Assembly (NCBI RefSeq): GCF_902168175.1
Contig: NZ_CABHOU010000108.1
Span: 154,028-218,027 of the forward strand
DNA from: an uncultured Chitinophaga sp.
GTDB lineage: Bacteria; Bacteroidota; Bacteroidia; Chitinophagales; Chitinophagaceae
Reading direction: 5' to 3'
DNA: 64,000 nucleotides
Position numbers and translations under genes: made by a program. Positions 26,372-35,462 of this stretch are shown here, one piece after another. Positions within the stretch are counted from its first letter, which is position 1. The number at the start of each line of letters is the position of its first letter. A model generated the notes under the pieces. The model ran no database searches and was not told the origin of the DNA. It was given only the letters and a program-made list of their open reading frames with translations.

Positions 26372-26387
26372 GCAATCGATAGAATAA

Positions 26388-28685
26388 ATGAAGTACAACA
26401 GCCAAATTCACGTATTACTGGCCGCCGCCTGTTTCCTCGTTACAGCCTGCAACCAGTCACCTGCTACCGACAATAAAAGAGCGGCCGACTCCCTGGCCGC
26501 CCGAAAGGAATTTGCGAATTCCCCGGTGGTATCCGCTGAGCAATCCCTGAAGCATTTACAGATCGAAAAGGGTTTTTCCATCGGCCTCGTCGCCTCCGAA
26601 CCGCAGGTAATTGCACCCGTTGCCATGACCTTCGACGAACACGGACGCATGTGGGTGGTGGAAATGACGGGGTATATGCCCGATACTGTTGGCACAGGGG
26701 AAGATCTGAAAGATGGTAAGGTGGTGATCCTTGAAGATACCGACAAGGACGGACGCGTGGATAAACGTACCGTATTCCTGGACTCTCTTGTAATGCCCCG
26801 CGCCGTATGTCTTATTGAAAATGGCGTACTCATTGCCGAGCCGCCATACCTGTGGTTTGTAGAGCGCGACGGCGACAAGCCCGGCCGCAAAACCCTGGTA
26901 GACGCCGCGTATGCGCCGGATGGCAATGTAGAACATCAACCCAATGGTCTTTTACGCGCCATGGATAATTGGATTTATAATGCCAAATCGGACACACGTT
27001 ACCGTAAAAAAGGTAACCAGTGGCTGATAGAGAAAACACATTTCCGCGGACAATGGGGCATCACGCAGGACAACTATGGCCGGCTGTACGTCAACAACAA
27101 CTCTGTAAATCTCGAAGGGGATTTCTTTCCGCCCGGCTTCGGTGCTGCCAATGAAAACCAGCGAAGCGTTGCCGGTTATAAAGAACGCATTGTAAAAAAT
27201 AACCGCGTATATCCTATCCGTGCTACACCGGGTGTAAACCGTGGTTACTCAAAAGGTACGCTCAGTGACAGCCTGCGCCTGGTGAACTTCACCGCCGCCT
27301 GCGGACCGATGATCTACCGTGGCGGCCTGTTTGGAAAGGACTATGACCAAAACGCCTTTGTTGCCGAGCCTTCTGCCAACCTTATTAAACGCAATATCCT
27401 GCACGATAGTGATTATGCGGTAGTAGGTAAACAGGCGTATGCCGATAGTGAGTTTGTGGCCAGTACAGATGAGCGCTTCCGCCCGGTAAACCTCTTCACC
27501 GGTCCCGATGGCGCTATGTATGTATTAGATATGTACCGCGGGATCATTCAGCATAAAACCTTCCTCACAGACTATCTGAAGAATGAAATACGTATGCGCA
27601 ACCTTACGCTGCCGCTGAACTGTGGCCGTATTTACCGCATTGCACCGACGAATAAAACAGCTACAGTGCCCGATTTCAACGTTCCATCCGGTAGTTTGGT
27701 AGCGCTGTTAGATCATCCTAATGGCTGGGTGCGCGATAAGGCGCAACAGTTGCTGGTAGATAAACATCCGGCCGATGCTGTTCCATTATTGAAGGAACGA
27801 CTGCTTAATACCTCGAAGCCAATTGGCCTCCTGCACGCGCTGTGGACGCTGGAAGGGATGAACGTGCTGAACTTCGATATCGTAAAACCTTTGTTACTAC
27901 AGGGTGATGGTCAGCTTAAACTACAGGCAATGGCCACGCTGCCCTCGATACTAAATGCAGGCAACCAGGCAGCCATTATCGGCTTGTTGAAAACTTTTGA
28001 CACCGATCCCCGCACTGCGCCTTTACTGGGCTATTTGCTGCCTTTCCTGCGTAAATATGATGCCCCGGCTGCGGATGCATTACTTACGCAGTTGAGCCGC
28101 CTGTACGCCAACAACCGTTTCGTGGCCGATGCGGTCATCAGCGCTTCGCAGAACCATGAAAAGGAACTCCTGCAAGATATCCGCGCCTGGAACCCGGATA
28201 CGGCACTGGTCATCAATAAGCGTTTGCAGAAAGTGATGCGCGATATTGAAGAAAGTAAGAACGCTAAACTGAGTGACGCGGTATTGAACGACTATCCGCG
28301 CGGTTATAAAATATTCACAACCGTTTGCCAAACCTGCCATGGCCCGGATGGTAACGGTATACAATCGCTGGCGCCGCCGTTAAACGAATCGCAATGGGTT
28401 ACCGGCGAAAGGCAAAGGCTGATCGCCATCGTATTGCATGGCTTAACCGGCCCTGTGGAAGTAAATGGGAAGCTCTATAAGGCGCCTGAATATGGTGGCG
28501 ATATGCCCGGTATTGGTAATAATGACGAGTTCTCCGATGCAGACATTGCGCAGCTACTCAGCTTTATCAGAAACGCCTGGAGCAATAACGCGGAGAAGAT
28601 AACCGCGAAAGATATCCAGGATGTGCGTAAACGTTTAAAAGGCAGGCAAAAGGCCTTCACCATTGAAGAAATTCTAAAATTGTGA
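26388..28685 (+). CDS. PVC-type heme-binding lipoprotein (membrane-bound dehydrogenase-like, cytochrome c domain)
   Basis: A 765-residue exported lipoprotein: signal peptide with lipobox (FLVTACNQSPA, Cys about 21), an N-terminal beta-propeller of the PVC-type dehydrogenase family (about 55-420: VAPVAMTFDEHGRMWVVEM, PNGLLRAMDNWIYNAKSDTR, FTGPDGAMYVLDMYRGIIQH), a helical HEAT-like middle (about 425-610), and a C-terminal monoheme cytochrome c domain with CQTCH at 647-651 and a candidate axial Met in GGDMPGIG. It probably oxidises a sugar or alcohol on the cell surface and delivers electrons through the heme. Substrate unknown. It precedes a proline-rich exported protein, perhaps in one transcript. 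Confidence 0.85.
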   Translation: MKYNSQIHVLLAAACFLVTACNQSPATDNKRAADSLAARKEFANSPVVSAEQSLKHLQIEKGFSIGLVASEPQVIAPVAMTFDEHGRMWVVEMTGYMPDTVGTGEDLKDGKVVILEDTDKDGRVDKRTVFLDSLVMPRAVCLIENGVLIAEPPYLWFVERDGDKPGRKTLVDAAYAPDGNVEHQPNGLLRAMDNWIYNAKSDTRYRKKGNQWLIEKTHFRGQWGITQDNYGRLYVNNNSVNLEGDFFPPGFGAANENQRSVAGYKERIVKNNRVYPIRATPGVNRGYSKGTLSDSLRLVNFTAACGPMIYRGGLFGKDYDQNAFVAEPSANLIKRNILHDSDYAVVGKQAYADSEFVASTDERFRPVNLFTGPDGAMYVLDMYRGIIQHKTFLTDYLKNEIRMRNLTLPLNCGRIYRIAPTNKTATVPDFNVPSGSLVALLDHPNGWVRDKAQQLLVDKHPADAVPLLKERLLNTSKPIGLLHALWTLEGMNVLNFDIVKPLLLQGDGQLKLQAMATLPSILNAGNQAAIIGLLKTFDTDPRTAPLLGYLLPFLRKYDAPAADALLTQLSRLYANNRFVADAVISASQNHEKELLQDIRAWNPDTALVINKRLQKVMRDIEESKNAKLSDAVLNDYPRGYKIFTTVCQTCHGPDGNGIQSLAPPLNESQWVTGERQRLIAIVLHGLTGPVEVNGKLYKAPEYGGDMPGIGNNDEFSDADIAQLLSFIRNAWSNNAEKITAKDIQDVRKRLKGRQKAFTIEEILKL

Positions 28686-28700
28686 AAATATATATGGAAA

Positions 28701-28725
28701 AGGAGGAGGAGTGCATCTTCCTCCT
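28701..28725 (+). other. Purine-rich Shine-Dalgarno-like tract paired in a hairpin
   Basis: AGGAGGAGGA (28701-28710) is complementary to TCCTCCT (28719-28725), forming a short stem with a loop of about 8-11 nt, 14 bp before the ATG of the proline-rich protein. It could mask a ribosome entry site. Bacteroidetes rarely rely on strong Shine-Dalgarno sequences, so this may be chance. Confidence 0.3.
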
Positions 28726-28738
28726 AAATTCCTGGTAT

Positions 28739-29116
28739 ATGAAGAAACTAATTTTGTCTTGTATGGCGCTTAGTTTTGCAGGCATCGTTGCCGCGCAAGA
28801 GAAGAAGGCCGAGCAGGTGAAGTTCACACCACCTGTGATAAAAAAGGATACGGAGCCGGTTAAATTTAAACCGCCTGTTATTAAAAAAGACGAGGAGAGG
28901 CCTGTGCCGCCACCACCTCCACCCAAAATGAAAAAGGCACCATCTCCGGCCGTGTCCGGGTCGCCTAAAGCGCCGCCGCCACCACCGAAAGTGGAGAAGG
29001 TGAAGTTTGCACCTCCTAAAATAAAGGAAACGCCACCTCCGCCTCCGCCAGCTCCTCCTAAAGTAAAAGAAGTTCCTCCTCCTCCGCCACCAGTACCACC
29101 AGCAAAAAAAGATTAA
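28739..29116 (+). CDS. Exported proline-rich low-complexity protein
   Basis: A frame is open from GTG 28682, but the ATG at 28739 yields a good signal peptide (MKKLILSCMALSFAGIVAAQ), giving 125 residues. The mature protein is almost entirely low complexity: two near-identical blocks (VKFTPPVIKKD, VKFKPPVIKKD), then runs of five or more prolines separated by Lys/Val segments (PPPPPPKMKK, PPPPPKVEKVKFAPPKIKE). It resembles a stiff periplasm-spanning or wall-binding linker, as in the proline-rich part of TonB, but no TonB C-terminal domain is present. It starts 53 bp after the cytochrome gene and ends at a terminator. Confidence 0.7.
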   Translation: MKKLILSCMALSFAGIVAAQEKKAEQVKFTPPVIKKDTEPVKFKPPVIKKDEERPVPPPPPPKMKKAPSPAVSGSPKAPPPPPKVEKVKFAPPKIKETPPPPPPAPPKVKEVPPPPPPVPPAKKD

Positions 29117-29130
29117 TCAGATAAATAAAA

Positions 29131-29165
29131 AAAAGGTTGCTCAGTTTTGAGTAACCTCTTTTTTA
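29131..29165. terminator. Intrinsic terminator between convergent genes
   Basis: Stem AGGTTGCTCA (29134-29143) with TGAGTAACCT (29148-29157), A-run before and T-run after, between the proline-rich protein and the DUF192 gene. Confidence 0.85.
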
Positions 29166-29181
29166 TTGGGATACATGGCAG

Positions 29182-29691
29182 TTACTTACTGGTTGTAAAA
29201 GCTATCTTATCGCCAAATACGATCTTGTGTTTATCAATAAATCCGGCATTCACTTCTACCACGTACATCGCGTCTTTATAAGATGGCAAACTTTCTTCAG
29301 AAAGGGGCGTAGCGTACTTCTGCACTGATACAATTTCCTTATCAGCATTTACATATACGATGTCAAGCGAGATGTAGGTGTTCTTCATATAAAATGATTG
29401 TTGTCCGGCTTCGGGGAAGATGAACAACATGCCCTGCGATTCATCCATGGACTTGCGGTACATTAAACCGGTAGCCCGTTGTTCATTGGTGGTGGCCAGT
29501 TCTACGTCTATGCTACGTATCGTATCGCCGGTGGCTTTACTAATGAAGGATAACTCGCCTTGTTTGTTAAATGCGGGCGCACTTGCCGTAGTGGTTTCGG
29601 TACTGGTGTTAGCGGGTGCTTTCCTGTCGCCGCATGCTGCTGCGTTTACTACCAGGGCAATGCCCAGCAGGATTTTCTGTATAATGGCCAT
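29182..29691 (-). CDS. DUF192 domain-containing lipoprotein
   Basis: A 169-residue exported protein. The ATG at 29691 is preferred over a GTG 6 bp upstream. The signal peptide ends in a lipobox (VVNAAACGDRK), followed by a Thr/Ala-rich linker and the DUF192 domain (about 55-165): VELATTNEQRATGLMYRKSM, GMLFIFPEAGQQSFYMKNTY, ISLDIVYVNADKEIVSVQ, YVVEVNAGFIDKHKI. The family is a small beta-barrel of unknown function, usually exported. Monocistronic, between two terminators. Confidence 0.88.
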   Translation of the reverse strand: MAIIQKILLGIALVVNAAACGDRKAPANTSTETTTASAPAFNKQGELSFISKATGDTIRSIDVELATTNEQRATGLMYRKSMDESQGMLFIFPEAGQQSFYMKNTYISLDIVYVNADKEIVSVQKYATPLSEESLPSYKDAMYVVEVNAGFIDKHKIVFGDKIAFTTSK

Positions 29692-29737
29692 AATCACTAT
29701 TTTTCTGCACCTTAAGATAAGAAAAGCTGGTAAACAA

Positions 29738-29762
29738 AAAGGCCTGCATCGCGCAGGCCTTT
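29738..29762 (-). terminator. Terminator of the protease-mqnE transcript
   Basis: AAAGGCCTGC (29738-29747) with GCAGGCCTTT (29753-29762). On the minus strand the hairpin is followed by a T-rich run and lies 8 bp past the mqnE stop. Confidence 0.8.
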
Positions 29763-29769
29763 CTGATAT

Positions 29770-30954
29770 CTAGTTTTTGGATAAGATTTCCGTATCGGTA
29801 AATTCTACATCCGTATAATCTTTGATCTCATTGTACACGGTATCTCTTTCTACCGGCCTTCTGCCTGCCTGGCGAATTAGTAACGCCAGTTGCGCGGTGT
29901 TCATCGAAGGTGTTTGTTCTTCTGAACCGGCCATAGAATAGATTTTCGTAGTATCGTCAATGGTGCCGTCCAGGTCGTTAACGCCGAAAGACAGGGTGAG
30001 CTGGGCGCTGTTCCTTCCCAGCATCGGCCAATAGGCTTTCAGGTGGGGGATGTTATCCATGTAAAGACGGGCGATAGCATACAAACGAAGGTCTTCTATT
30101 ACAGAAGATTCGGGGATGTGCGCCATATCATTGTCCTTATTGCGGAACTTCAGCGGAATAAAAGTATTAAAGCCGTGTGTTTCATCCTGGAGGTTACGCA
30201 AACGCTCCATATGATCTACACGGTGCCAGAATTTTTCTACATGGCCATACAACATAGTACAGTTGCTATGCATACCCAGGGCATGGGCCGTACGGTGAAT
30301 TTTCAGCCAGCCTTCTGCATCTACCTTATCATGGCAAATCTCGGAACGTACATCGGGATGAAAGATTTCGGCCCCACCGCCTGGCATAGATTGCAGGCCG
30401 GCATCATGCAGTTTTTTCATGCCTTCTTCTACCGTCAGTTTGGCTTTGCGGAACATGTAGTCCAGCTCAACCGGTGTAAAGGCTTTAATATGAAGGTCCG
30501 GGCGATGTGTGCGGATGCGTTGTAACAGTTCGCAGAAGAAGTCGAGGTCCATTTTAGGATGTACGCCACCTACGATATGTACTTCTGTAACCGGCTGGTT
30601 GTCGTATTTCTGCACGATGTGCATCATCTGGTCTACGCTCAGTTCCCAGCCATCTTCGCGGTTTTTGTACAGTTTTGAGTAAGAACAGAATTTGCAGGTA
30701 AACACGCAAACGTTCGTGGGCTCTATATGGAAGTTCCTGTTAAAATAAGTTTTATCGCCATGCATCCTCTCCCTCACGTGGTTGGCCAATGCGCCTACGA
30801 ACCCCAGTTCTCCCTTCTCAAACAGTATTATGCCTTCTTCCTGTGTCAGTCTTTCCTGTGCTAATACCTTATCTGCAATCTGTTTTAACCTTTTATCGAG
30901 CGATGCTTCCTGGAGAATAGTTGGCAGGGCAGGATACGTTTCTTTCGTCATCAT
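29770..30954 (-). CDS. mqnE: Aminofutalosine synthase (radical SAM)
   Basis: Radical SAM enzyme of the futalosine route to menaquinone; it makes aminofutalosine from the chorismate-derived product of MqnA. It has 394 residues. The 4Fe-4S/SAM motif is CVFTCKFC (Cys83, 87, 90), followed by SYSKLY, which separates MqnE from its relative MqnC. Other family segments are EVHIVGGVHPKMDLDFFC, MPGGGAEIFHPDVR and HSNCTMLYGHVE. Unusually, its ATG overlaps the stop of a secreted protease gene in an ATGA arrangement; a second ATG follows one codon later. No other mqn gene is in the window. Confidence 0.92.
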   Translation of the reverse strand: MMTKETYPALPTILQEASLDKRLKQIADKVLAQERLTQEEGIILFEKGELGFVGALANHVRERMHGDKTYFNRNFHIEPTNVCVFTCKFCSYSKLYKNREDGWELSVDQMMHIVQKYDNQPVTEVHIVGGVHPKMDLDFFCELLQRIRTHRPDLHIKAFTPVELDYMFRKAKLTVEEGMKKLHDAGLQSMPGGGAEIFHPDVRSEICHDKVDAEGWLKIHRTAHALGMHSNCTMLYGHVEKFWHRVDHMERLRNLQDETHGFNTFIPLKFRNKDNDMAHIPESSVIEDLRLYAIARLYMDNIPHLKAYWPMLGRNSAQLTLSFGVNDLDGTIDDTTKIYSMAGSEEQTPSMNTAQLALLIRQAGRRPVERDTVYNEIKDYTDVEFTDTEILSKN

Positions 30955-33086
30955 TGTGCTTTCACTATTTTAAAAGTCCTTACCTTGTTCTTATAGAATA
31001 ACTTCACAAAGTAAACACCATTTGGCTCATTTACCAAATCAAAAGTGATGCGGTTGTTCACCAGCGCGGTTTGCCTCATACTGCGCACCAGCCTGCCCGA
31101 AACGTTATATACACCTACACTTTCGAGCTCGTCCGGGTACTCCAGGAACTCTACATAAAGCATTGAAGAAAAAGGGTTTGGACGTATCAGTACGCCCTTT
31201 TCCACCAGGTTAGGGTTTACGCTGCGGGTGATCAGGTTAATATTATCTAGATAGATGTTGTTTTCATAGTTGGTGGTGTTGCGGAAGGCCACGCGGAACT
31301 TCGAATTACGCACAAAGGGCGTAAGGTCTACGCTGTCGCGCCGCCACTCACTGGCCGTAGGTATGAACTCTGCGGGGGTGGGCACAGTACGCGTCACCAG
31401 CGTTTTACCCCATCTTTTATACCCGGTAGGGATGAAGGTTTGTCCGCAGTCCATCGTCACCAGTACTTCCAGGGTATCCCATACATTGCCTGTTTCGCTG
31501 GCCGCTGTTTGGGCCGCGGCTGCCAGGTCAAAGAACACGAACAGGGAGTCCCCCGCACTTCCGTCAAACACGGGCGACAGGAGATCGTCTACCGGGCCGT
31601 TGGAGGCATAACCCAGGTTACGCATCACTACTGAACTGGTGCCTGATCTGGCCGCTTCTGTGGTTAATTCCCAGGTGAAGCTGTTGTCGGCGTTGTTACG
31701 GCTCCAGCCATATGGCGGGAACACGCCGCTTTCAAAACCTTCTGTATAAGGGAAAGTACCTTCATTATCATAATTAAAGCTGGCCCTGGCCGTATCGTTG
31801 GTCTGGTCCTGGTCGGCGGCGCCGTTGGGCAGGGTAGAGTAGGCGGAAATAACGTGCTGACCCTCGGAGGCGGTGAAGTTGGCTAACTGCACCGTGGTGC
31901 CTTGTAACGACGCCAGTGACCCCGTCCAGGTGTAACTTACTTCCTGCCCGTTATCTATTTTATACCTGATAATGGTGGAGGTGAGAACATTGGTACCCTT
32001 GTTTTTCAATTGGACCATCGGTGTTTGACCGGTCACGCATATTTTACCGTTGGGGGAGCTTACTACTTCCACGGCGGCGTCCAGCGCTTTCTGGTTTACC
32101 GGGCTGCATCCATTGGAGCTGAGCAGCGACGAGCGGGAGGAGGAGGCCAGCGCATTCTGCATGCGCACGGCCTGGCCTGCGGTAAACAGGCTCATACAGG
32201 CATCGTCGGTATAGTCCATGAAGTTCATGAACATTTTACCCGGCGCTGCCGGCGAGCATTGGTCGGTGGTAGGGAACGAGGGACAATTGTAAGTATTGCC
32301 GGCCTGGTTAGGCGTATCGTCTACATAATCGCTGCCTGCACAACCGTTATCATCACCCCAGATATGGATAAGACCAAAGTAGTGGCCTATTTCATGCGTA
32401 CAGGTGCGGCCTTTGTTAAAGGGCGAACGGGCAGAACCACTGGAGCCAAATGCGGTACTGGTTACCACAATGCCTTCTTCTGCTGCCGGAAACACGTTGC
32501 CGGGCGGAGTAGCCACGCCTATATAGCTGTCGTTCAGCACACAAACCCATATGTTCAGGTAACGCCTGTAATCCCATGCATCATCGCCACCGGTAGCGTT
32601 GTACTTCACGTCCTGCGCACTGTTGCCTGCCCCGGGCACGTCGAAGCCTGTCCTGCTGGTTACTTTGCGTATAATGCCGGTGCTGGGATCGCCATTGGGC
32701 GTGCGCTGAGCCAGACAAAACTGTATTTGTGCATCGCCGATAATGGGTTGCCATACATTGGGCACATTTGCGATGTCGGTATTACTGGCGGAGAAGTCGG
32801 CATTCAGCATTTGCAGTTGCTCATATACCTGCGCATCGGTTACCAGCGAGGGGTTTTGCATAACGATGTGTACTACCACGGGAACAGTAACGGTGGCGGC
32901 AGTTTTAGCGAACTGCAGGGGGCGTACACGCTGTAATTCCTGCTCTGTAACTTGCATGCGCAACTGCAATTTTGGATTGGCCTGTATTTTTTGTTGTAAT
33001 ACTTCGGCAGTACCGCATTTTCGTTGTGCAGTTGCAGGTAGCCAGAAAAAGGTGCTCAACAGGAGCAGAAAGGTCGCGGTACGCAA
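30951..33086 (-). CDS. Secreted M43 (cytophagalysin-type) metalloprotease with T9SS sorting domain
   Basis: A 711-residue exported zinc protease. It has a signal peptide (MRTATFLLLLSTFFWLPATA), a short propeptide, then a metzincin catalytic domain with HEIGHYFGLIH at 231-241 (three zinc His and the catalytic Glu), the downstream DDTPNQAGN region and the Met-turn MNFMDYTDDACMSLFT. A beta-sandwich region with a CARDB/jelly-roll-like character follows (about 345-620). The last 80 residues are a type IX secretion C-terminal domain (IRPNPFSSMLYVEF, VGVYNVSGRLVRS, NGVYFVKLFYKNKVRTFKIV), so the protein should cross the outer membrane by T9SS. The stop overlaps mqnE by 4 bp. Confidence 0.92.
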   Translation of the reverse strand: MRTATFLLLLSTFFWLPATAQRKCGTAEVLQQKIQANPKLQLRMQVTEQELQRVRPLQFAKTAATVTVPVVVHIVMQNPSLVTDAQVYEQLQMLNADFSASNTDIANVPNVWQPIIGDAQIQFCLAQRTPNGDPSTGIIRKVTSRTGFDVPGAGNSAQDVKYNATGGDDAWDYRRYLNIWVCVLNDSYIGVATPPGNVFPAAEEGIVVTSTAFGSSGSARSPFNKGRTCTHEIGHYFGLIHIWGDDNGCAGSDYVDDTPNQAGNTYNCPSFPTTDQCSPAAPGKMFMNFMDYTDDACMSLFTAGQAVRMQNALASSSRSSLLSSNGCSPVNQKALDAAVEVVSSPNGKICVTGQTPMVQLKNKGTNVLTSTIIRYKIDNGQEVSYTWTGSLASLQGTTVQLANFTASEGQHVISAYSTLPNGAADQDQTNDTARASFNYDNEGTFPYTEGFESGVFPPYGWSRNNADNSFTWELTTEAARSGTSSVVMRNLGYASNGPVDDLLSPVFDGSAGDSLFVFFDLAAAAQTAASETGNVWDTLEVLVTMDCGQTFIPTGYKRWGKTLVTRTVPTPAEFIPTASEWRRDSVDLTPFVRNSKFRVAFRNTTNYENNIYLDNINLITRSVNPNLVEKGVLIRPNPFSSMLYVEFLEYPDELESVGVYNVSGRLVRSMRQTALVNNRITFDLVNEPNGVYFVKLFYKNKVRTFKIVKAQ

Positions 33087-33162
33087 AGGGAACAGTTTTT
33101 TGTCGATCTATGGTTATATCCGTTGCGGGCAGCGGTTGTTCCCCCTGCCCGGTATTCGTTTT

Positions 33163-34794
33163 TTAAGTAAGCGCACCTGCAATACAACCGCACATCAGGC
33201 ACGCAATGGTCCCGCCTATCAGGGCTCTTATACCCAATTCCGTAAGGTTTTTACGCTGGTTGGGCGCCAGTTGACTAATCCCCCCGATCTGGATGCCTAT
33301 GGAGGCAAAGTTAGCAAATCCGCAAAGGGCATAGGTGGATATCAGGATGGACTTCGGATTAACGAGTATTCCCGCCTGTGTCATATCTGCCAGGTGACCA
33401 TAAGCCACAAATTCGTTCAGGATCGTCTTTTCGCCCAGCAATTGCCCCACGGATGTTATGTCGGGCGTAGGCACACCTATGAGCCATGCCACGGGCGAGA
33501 ATATATAACCCAGCATAAACTGCAGGCTTAACTCTTTATACCTTCCCCCGGTAAGTACGTCAATTTGAGGATTAAGGTTGGTTATACCACCTCCCCAGGC
33601 CAGCATTTCGTTTACTACCCACATCATGGCGGTAAATACGATTAGCATGGCGGCCACGTTTACGGCCAGTTTCAAACCATCGGTGGTACCCATCGACAAA
33701 GCATCGAGGAAGTTATCGCCCAGTTTCTCCCGTGGTACTTTCAGGTCCTTGGATATTTCGAACCCTGTTGGCTGGGGGAATAGTATTTTAGAACACACGA
33801 TAGCTGCCGGCGCACTCATGATACTCTGACTAAGCATGTGCAGGGCGAACATCTGCTTCTGCGAAGGGTCGGAACCACCTAACATTTCTACATAAGCCGC
33901 CATAACACTGCCTGCGGTATTGGCCATGCCGCCGATCATGATACATAGTATTTCCGACCGGGTCATTTTGTCGAGGTAAGGCCTGATCATCAAAGGCGCT
34001 TCTGTTTGGCCTAAAAAGATGTTAGCTGCTGTGGATACGCTTTCCGCACCGGAGATGTTCAGCTTATTTAACAGGTAGGCAAATACAAAAACTATCTTCT
34101 GTAAAATACCCAGGTAGTATAATATAGAGGATAACGCTGCGAAGAAGATAATGTTTGGTAACACCTGTACTGCAAACACATAGGCCCACGAGCCGGATGG
34201 ATCTGCCAGGCGGCCAAACATAAACTCTGTTCCTTTATGACTCAGGTTAATGAGGCTTACAAAGGCGTTGGAGCAGGAGGAAAGAATGTTGCGGAACACC
34301 TCGGGCGGGCACCATTTCATGTAAACGCTAAGCGTTAACAGTACCAGCGCTCCCAGGATCGACCATTTTAATGTTTCGGTGCTTCTTTTACTCAGCAGCC
34401 AGATGAAATAACATACAGGTACAAGAGCTATGATAAAGGCTATCGGGGGATTGGGATAAGCGCCGGAGCGGATAATACCGGCAAAAAAGGCTGCCAGCCA
34501 GCCTATGGCGAGTAAAATACTGATGGCGTCGGGTTTGTAGCCTGTACCTCGTTTTTTTATCACCCGGTTGATAATAACATAGAGCAGTATAATACCGAAT
34601 GCCAGCCAGAATGCGGGCTGACCCGCCACCGTAACGTGTAAAACACCCATCGCGAACATCACCTGGGCAAAAATGCCCATCCCTATCAATTTCCAGTTAA
34701 TGGCGCCCCGGTTATTACTCAGCAAATAACAAACCCCTATAAGAAACAACATCCCAATTCCACCACGCAACAGGTTATCCCAGTGAAACGTCAT
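33163..34794 (-). CDS. Concentrative nucleoside transporter (CNT / NupC family), enlarged
   Basis: Cation-coupled nucleoside importer in the inner membrane. The N-terminus (GIGMLFLIGVCYLLSNNRGAINWKLIG) and the C-terminal core are diagnostic: FAALSSILYYLGILQKIV, SGAESVSTAANIFLGQTEAP (QTEAP-type substrate site), GGMANTAGSVMAAYVEML and ALCGFANFASIGIQIGG. At 543 residues it is about 140 longer than typical bacterial NupC. The extra part lies roughly at residues 75-185, between the N-terminal helices and the CSNAFVSLI segment, and contains further hydrophobic helices. Monocistronic; nucleoside specificity cannot be read. Confidence 0.92.
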   Translation of the reverse strand: MTFHWDNLLRGGIGMLFLIGVCYLLSNNRGAINWKLIGMGIFAQVMFAMGVLHVTVAGQPAFWLAFGIILLYVIINRVIKKRGTGYKPDAISILLAIGWLAAFFAGIIRSGAYPNPPIAFIIALVPVCYFIWLLSKRSTETLKWSILGALVLLTLSVYMKWCPPEVFRNILSSCSNAFVSLINLSHKGTEFMFGRLADPSGSWAYVFAVQVLPNIIFFAALSSILYYLGILQKIVFVFAYLLNKLNISGAESVSTAANIFLGQTEAPLMIRPYLDKMTRSEILCIMIGGMANTAGSVMAAYVEMLGGSDPSQKQMFALHMLSQSIMSAPAAIVCSKILFPQPTGFEISKDLKVPREKLGDNFLDALSMGTTDGLKLAVNVAAMLIVFTAMMWVVNEMLAWGGGITNLNPQIDVLTGGRYKELSLQFMLGYIFSPVAWLIGVPTPDITSVGQLLGEKTILNEFVAYGHLADMTQAGILVNPKSILISTYALCGFANFASIGIQIGGISQLAPNQRKNLTELGIRALIGGTIACLMCGCIAGALT

Positions 34795-34975
34795 TCGGCT
34801 CTAGATTTAGATTTTAACAAATAAAACGGAAAATAAGCTTTTCGGCAATAATTATCGATCAATGTGCAATATTTAAGGGTAAAATACAGTCACCGGGAGA
34901 TGCATTTGCCATGTATTTGTATAAATCACTTTTTTTGTTGATGGATTGCCTGTGGCTGGTATCACCTATCCACAT

Positions 34976-35006
34976 AAAAAAAGCGCCCCGTAGTTACGGA
35001 GCGCCT
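34976..35006 (-). terminator. Terminator after trxA
   Basis: On the minus strand, GCGCTCCGTA pairs with TACGGGGCGC (one mismatch) and is followed by seven T. It starts 21 bp past the trxA stop. Confidence 0.85.
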
Positions 35007-35026
35007 TGTATAGGAAAATTCGTTTA

Positions 35027-35344
35027 TTAAAGGTTGGACTGAATTTTCTTATCCAGTACTGATTTCGGAACAGCACCTACTTGTTTGTCTACTACCTGGC
35101 CGTTCTTAATGAACAGGATAGCCGGGATGCTCGTAATACCGTAGTCTACAGAAACCTGTGGATTCTGGTCCACGTTTACTTTACCTACGTTTACTTTACC
35201 CGCGTAATCTTTAGCCAACTCCTCGATAACCGGACCTATCGCGCGACAAGGACCACACCATTCAGCCCAAAAGTCTACTACTGTGAGTTTGTCCGAATCC
35301 AGCACCGTTGTTTGGAAGTTCGCGTCTGTGAATTCTAAAGCCAT
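35027..35344 (-). CDS. trxA: Thioredoxin
   Basis: A 105-residue cytoplasmic thioredoxin that reduces protein disulfides. The active site WCGPC is at 29-33 (Cys30, Cys33), in the context VDFWAEWCGPCRAIGPVIEE; the conserved cis-Pro loop is SIPA near residue 74, followed by FIKNGQVVDKQVGAVPK. It has no signal peptide. It is 118 bp downstream of dnaE in the same direction, with an AT-rich gap that may hold its own promoter, and ends at a strong terminator. Confidence 0.96.
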   Translation of the reverse strand: MALEFTDANFQTTVLDSDKLTVVDFWAEWCGPCRAIGPVIEELAKDYAGKVNVGKVNVDQNPQVSVDYGITSIPAILFIKNGQVVDKQVGAVPKSVLDKKIQSNL

Positions 35345-35462
35345 TGTGTATGAATTTAAAAGTTTATAATTATTGATTTTCAGCGCATTTTCACAATTTC
35401 AATCATTACGTTATAACGCTGCAAATATTAAACCGGCGTAAAATTAATGTTTTTTTGACAGG

